Under the pieces are notes generated by a model, which saw only the letters and a list, made by a program, of their open reading frames with translations, did not search any database and had not been told where the DNA came from. Below are positions 13,569 to 15,577 of a stretch of DNA of 15,577 nt, one piece after another. The position numbers and the translations under genes were made by a program. Numbering within the stretch: the stretch's first letter is position 1; every line of letters starts with the position of its first letter. Origin of the DNA: Anaerolineales bacterium (lineage in GTDB: Bacteria > Chloroflexota > Anaerolineae > Anaerolineales > UBA11858); NCBI GenBank assembly GCA_015485245.1, contig WFTY01000139.1, positions 1 to 15,577 on the forward strand, in the 5' to 3' direction.

Positions 13569-13619
13569 TGCCTCAGGGCTTGACAGGAAGCGTTACAATA
13601 TAACGTAGCACCTGAGGCA
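13569..13619 (-). promoter_or_regulatory. Structured 5' leader of the HMA gene (nested hairpins)
   Basis: Perfect 9-bp arms TGCCTCAGG and CCTGAGGCA (13569-13577 / 13611-13619) enclose a second inverted repeat, CGTTA-N5-TAACG (13591-13605). Both lie inside the transcribed leader expected from the promoter at 13649-13677. It could be an RNA regulatory structure or an operator for a second regulator. No known riboswitch class is recognised. Confidence 0.5.
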
Positions 13620-13648
13620 ATCTTATCTAAGGAGGGAGAAGCGCTTTC

Positions 13649-13677
13649 ATCTTACCTCGTCAGCGATACGCCGTCAC
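13649..13677 (-). promoter_or_regulatory. Leftward promoter for the HMA gene
   Basis: Minus strand: -35 GTGACG (13677-13672), 17-nt spacer, -10 TAAGAT (13654-13649), preceded by AGCGC (13682-13678). It stands 22 nt from operator copy 3, matching the PCYCGC promoter in -10 sequence and all spacings. The start site would be near 13642, leaving a leader of about 116 nt. Confidence 0.7.
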
Positions 13678-13694
13678 GCGCTAACCGGCGCGCT

Positions 13695-13722
13695 CGCGTA
13701 TAGGCGATTTTGCCTATACGCG
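13695..13722. promoter_or_regulatory. Operator copy 3, bidirectional (11-bp arms, ATAGGC-N6-GCCTAT core)
   Basis: Perfect inverted repeat with arms CGCGTATAGGC and GCCTATACGCG around GATTTT. The core 13700-13717 is fully symmetric. A -35 region begins exactly 22 nt away on both sides, so one site can serve the HMA gene (left) and the Cys/His-rich gene (right). It is the longest of the three copies. Confidence 0.85.
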
Positions 13723-13739
13723 TATACGATAAATGGCGC

Positions 13740-13769
13740 TTACCACTTCGATGTTCTTTGCCTTATACT
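13740..13769 (+). promoter_or_regulatory. Rightward promoter for the Cys/His-rich gene
   Basis: -35 TTACCA (13740-13745) directly preceded by GGCGC (13735-13739), 18-nt spacer, -10 TATACT (13764-13769). The start site would be near 13776, about 14 nt before the ATG at 13790. It stands 22 nt downstream of operator copy 3. Confidence 0.7.
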
Positions 13770-13789
13770 GAGCGGCATAGAGTGAGATT

Positions 13790-14179
13790 ATGAACTCAAC
13801 AAACTGGCTGCTAAAATTTGACCTGGATTGCGAAGCCGTGATCACTTATGCTCAACGGCAACTGGCCGCACACGACATCCGTCTGGTGCGTTCCTTTGAC
13901 CTGAAGTCGGCATGCGCTACCTACCCGGAATTCACCTGCCCTCACCATGGCGACGCCCCTTGCGATTGCCAGATGGTTGTGCTCCTGGCTTACAGCAAAA
14001 ACAGCCCACCTGCTTCGCTGGTCGTCCATTCTCATCGCGGCCAGACAGAAATTGAGATGGTCAATTCCCCCAACCATCCACCGCAACCCGAACTGGTGGA
14101 AGCCATCATGACTGCACTGGAGCCAGGCACCCGTTACGCCTTTTCGTTCCGCGAATGGGCAGAAGTCAACGAAGAATAA
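13790..14179 (+). CDS. Cys/His-rich cytosolic protein of unknown function
   Basis: 129 aa with no signal peptide or TM helix. Potential metal ligands cluster as C42, then CPHHGDAPCDC (C50, H52, H53, C58, C60), and later H80 and H82 in VVHSHRG. The pattern of N-terminal helix (CEAVITYAQRQLAAHDI) and alternating strands (RLVRSFDL, MVVLLAYS, ASLVVHS, QTEIEMV) with a C-terminal helix (PELVEAIMTALE) suggests a small alpha/beta sandwich. I recognise no named family. It is divergently transcribed from the HMA gene off a shared operator and lies upstream of CopA, so a role as copper chaperone, storage or sensor protein is likely (inference). The ribosome site (GTGAG) is weak. Confidence 0.82.
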   Translation: MNSTNWLLKFDLDCEAVITYAQRQLAAHDIRLVRSFDLKSACATYPEFTCPHHGDAPCDCQMVVLLAYSKNSPPASLVVHSHRGQTEIEMVNSPNHPPQPELVEAIMTALEPGTRYAFSFREWAEVNEE

Positions 14180-14321
14180 TCCAGACGATGACCACCGCCC
14201 AGGGAGAAAACCTGCTCCCGCCATTTTCCCGCGTGAAACGACATCCCTGGAAAGCAACCAGGGAGATCGAACTTTGTCCGAATCCATTCATTTACATTAA
14301 TTGTAGGAAGGATGCAAACCT
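14180..14321 (+). other. Intergenic spacer between the Cys/His-rich gene and copA, with two hairpins
   Basis: 142 bp. GGGAG/CTCCC (14202-14206 / 14215-14219, 8-nt loop), followed by a short ATTTT, may act as a weak terminator or attenuator. TCCCTGG/CCAGGGA (14244-14250 / 14258-14264, 7-nt loop) lacks a T-tract. AGGAAGG (14305-14311) is the copA ribosome site. No copy of the ATAGGC operator is present, so copA may rely on read-through from the promoter at 13740. Confidence 0.45.
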
Positions 14322-15577
14322 ATGTCTGAACTGAAAGAAATGATCCTGCCAGTGGCAGGGATGACCTGCGCCTCGTGCGTATCGCACGTCGAAAAGGCGC
14401 TCAACGAAGTGCCCGGTGTAGCCGAGGCCGCGGTCAACCTGGCGACCGAACGCGCGACGGTCAAATTCGCCAACGGCAACGTGACAACGGACGTGCTCAT
14501 CCAGGCGATCCGCGATTCGGGTTACGACGTCCCTTCGGAGACAGTCAACCTGCCGATCGGCGGGATGACCTGCGCCTCGTGCGTATCGCACGTCGAAAAG
14601 GCGCTCAACGAAGTGCCCGGCGTGATCCAGGCCGCGGTCAACCTGGCGACCGAACGCGCCACCGTGACCTACATCCCTGGCACGGCCTCGTTGAGCGACT
14701 TCAAAAAGGCCGTCGCCGAGAGCGGCTACCAGGTGCTGGAACTCGCCGCCGACGAGACGGGCGAAGAGATCGACCAGGAAGAGCGCAAGATGGCCGAGGC
14801 CCGTTTCCGCATGGCGGTCGCCTGGGGCTTCACCGTCCCCATCATCATCTGGATGTTCGCCGAGATGTTCTTCGGCATCGTCTGGCCTAATCCGACCATC
14901 TACAACCTGGGGATGATCCTGCTGGCCCTGCCGGTGCTCTTCTGGGTTGGCTGGCCGACATACCGCGGCGCATGGGCGGCGGTGAGCCACAAGCACGCCA
15001 ACATGGACACGCTGATCGCCCTGGGCACCGGCGTCTCGCTGCTGACCGGCCCGGCCTGGTTCTTCTTCCCTGTTGCAAACTACGCCGGCGTGGCCGCCAT
15101 GATCATGGCCTTCCACCTGACCGGGCGCTATGTGGAAGAGAGCGCCAAAGGGCGCGCCTCGCAGGCCATCCGCAAACTGCTGGAACTAGGCGCCAAAACC
15201 GCCCGCATCGAGCGCGATGGCGTTGAGGTGGAAGTACCCATCGACGAAGTCCAGGTCGGCGACCTGATGGTGGTGCGCCCTGGCGAGAAAATCCCCACCG
15301 ACGGCGTCGTGCGCTTCGGCGAGAGCGCGGTGGATGAATCCATGGCCACTGGCGAATCCATGCCGGTCAACAAACGCCCTGGCGATGAGGTCATTGGCGC
15401 CACCGTCAACCAGGAAGGGTTGCTCAAAGTGGAAGCCACCCGCATCGGCAAGGACACTTTCCTCGCCCAAGTCATCAAGCTAGTGGACGAGTGCCAGGGA
15501 TCGAAAGTCCCCATTCAGGAGTTCGCCGACAAGGTCACCGGCATCTTTGTGCCGGTGGTCATCAGCATCGCCGTGCT
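14322..15577 (+). CDS. copA: CopA-type copper-translocating P-type ATPase (N-terminal 418 codons, C-terminus outside window)
   Basis: I translated this frame by hand; it is open to the right edge. Two HMA domains are present, each with GMTCASC (C16/C19 and C84/C87). Then a cytosolic linker, TM helices from about 165 (WGFTVPIIIWMFAEMFF, YNLGMILLALPVLFWVGW), the HKHANMDTLIALGTG region typical of P1B ATPases, and the actuator domain with the TGES dephosphorylation loop at about 343-346. The CPC motif, DKTG phosphorylation site and ATP-binding domain lie beyond the window, so Cu(I) specificity is inferred from the tandem HMA domains and family resemblance. Start 14322 has AGGAAGG 10 nt upstream; the ATG at 14312 is out of frame and stops after five codons. 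It exports Cu(I) or loads extracytoplasmic cuproproteins such as the CuA protein at 1184-1636. Confidence 0.94.
   Translation, partial: MSELKEMILPVAGMTCASCVSHVEKALNEVPGVAEAAVNLATERATVKFANGNVTTDVLIQAIRDSGYDVPSETVNLPIGGMTCASCVSHVEKALNEVPGVIQAAVNLATERATVTYIPGTASLSDFKKAVAESGYQVLELAADETGEEIDQEERKMAEARFRMAVAWGFTVPIIIWMFAEMFFGIVWPNPTIYNLGMILLALPVLFWVGWPTYRGAWAAVSHKHANMDTLIALGTGVSLLTGPAWFFFPVANYAGVAAMIMAFHLTGRYVEESAKGRASQAIRKLLELGAKTARIERDGVEVEVPIDEVQVGDLMVVRPGEKIPTDGVVRFGESAVDESMATGESMPVNKRPGDEVIGATVNQEGLLKVEATRIGKDTFLAQVIKLVDECQGSKVPIQEFADKVTGIFVPVVISIAV
14358..14455 (+). repeat. Direct repeat unit 1 encoding HMA domain 1 of CopA
   Basis: A 98-bp segment starting at GGGATGACCTGC is repeated 204 bp downstream with 93 of 98 bases identical by my hand alignment. 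All five differences fall in one short cluster (14417-14424). Confidence 0.88.
14562..14659 (+). repeat. Direct repeat unit 2 encoding HMA domain 2 of CopA
   Basis: Second copy of the 98-bp unit, exactly 68 codons after the first. Third-codon positions are conserved almost everywhere, which points to recent duplication or gene conversion and not to selection on protein alone. Confidence 0.88.

Noticed and set aside
13579..13604. A plus-strand promoter TTGACA with TATAAC
   Set aside because: The spacer is only 13 nt and the elements lie inside the structured leader; the promoter at 13740-13769 is better placed.
14292..15116. A 274-codon minus-strand open frame
   Set aside because: It lies antisense to copA and repeats itself only because the HMA repeats lie opposite it; copA is unambiguous.
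1..15577. CRISPR arrays, tRNA/rRNA genes, insertion sequences
   Set aside because: I saw no regularly spaced repeats, cloverleaf-like sequences, rRNA motifs, transposase frames or terminal inverted repeats.

Overview
The window is about 15.6 kb of moderately GC-rich bacterial DNA. Almost all genes lie on the minus strand in tightly packed operons, many with 4-bp ATGA overlaps or gaps under 15 bp. The protein repertoire best fits a chemoheterotrophic Chloroflexota (Anaerolineae/Caldilineae-like) genome: PCYCGC lipoprotein, CcmF/CcmH with CcmI-like zinc-ribbon proteins, DUF5667 protein paired with an ECF sigma factor, and a cytochrome c lipoprotein. That assignment is an inference from family composition, not a search result.

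Layout from left to right. (A) 1-2117, minus: PCYCGC lipoprotein, membrane-anchored CuA-type cupredoxin, and a polyferredoxin membrane protein cut by the window edge. This is a copper/iron-sulfur electron-transfer operon. (B) 2225-8720, minus: an eight-gene operon containing a CCAHH four-helix membrane protein, a His-bearing lipoprotein, a membrane-anchored unknown, a TlpA/CcmG thioredoxin, CcmF, CcmH, a CcmI-like zinc-ribbon protein and a large signal-peptide/TM protein. It carries part of cytochrome c maturation (system I). (C) 8863-10697, minus: ECF sigma factor overlapping a DUF5667 membrane protein (putative anti-sigma/effector), closed by a strong terminator. (D) 10752-11543, minus: an HEFGH membrane protein followed by a glutaredoxin-like gene whose first redox Cys codon is TGA, with a SECIS-like hairpin just downstream. 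It is a candidate selenoprotein that ordinary gene calling would truncate to 71 aa. (E) 11571-13526, minus: cytochrome c lipoprotein, double zinc-ribbon protein, a four-TM protein, a remnant of an ABC-transporter ATPase, a small TM ORF and an HMA metal-binding protein. (F) 13790-15577, plus: a Cys/His-rich unknown protein and the first 418 codons of a CopA-type copper P-type ATPase with two nearly identical HMA domains.

Two observations stand out. First, operons A and B and the divergent pair HMA / Cys-His protein(-CopA) are all headed by the same promoter architecture: an ATAGGC-N6-GCCTAT inverted repeat, exactly 22 nt, then a -35 region preceded by (G/A)GCGC, then a 17-18 nt spacer and a TAAGAT/TATGAT-like -10. 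Three operators serve four promoters, one operator acting in both directions. This predicts a previously unnamed regulon that couples copper trafficking to cytochrome c / copper-protein assembly. Second, the UGA-containing glutaredoxin looks like a genuine UxxC selenoprotein by sequence and RNA-structure criteria.
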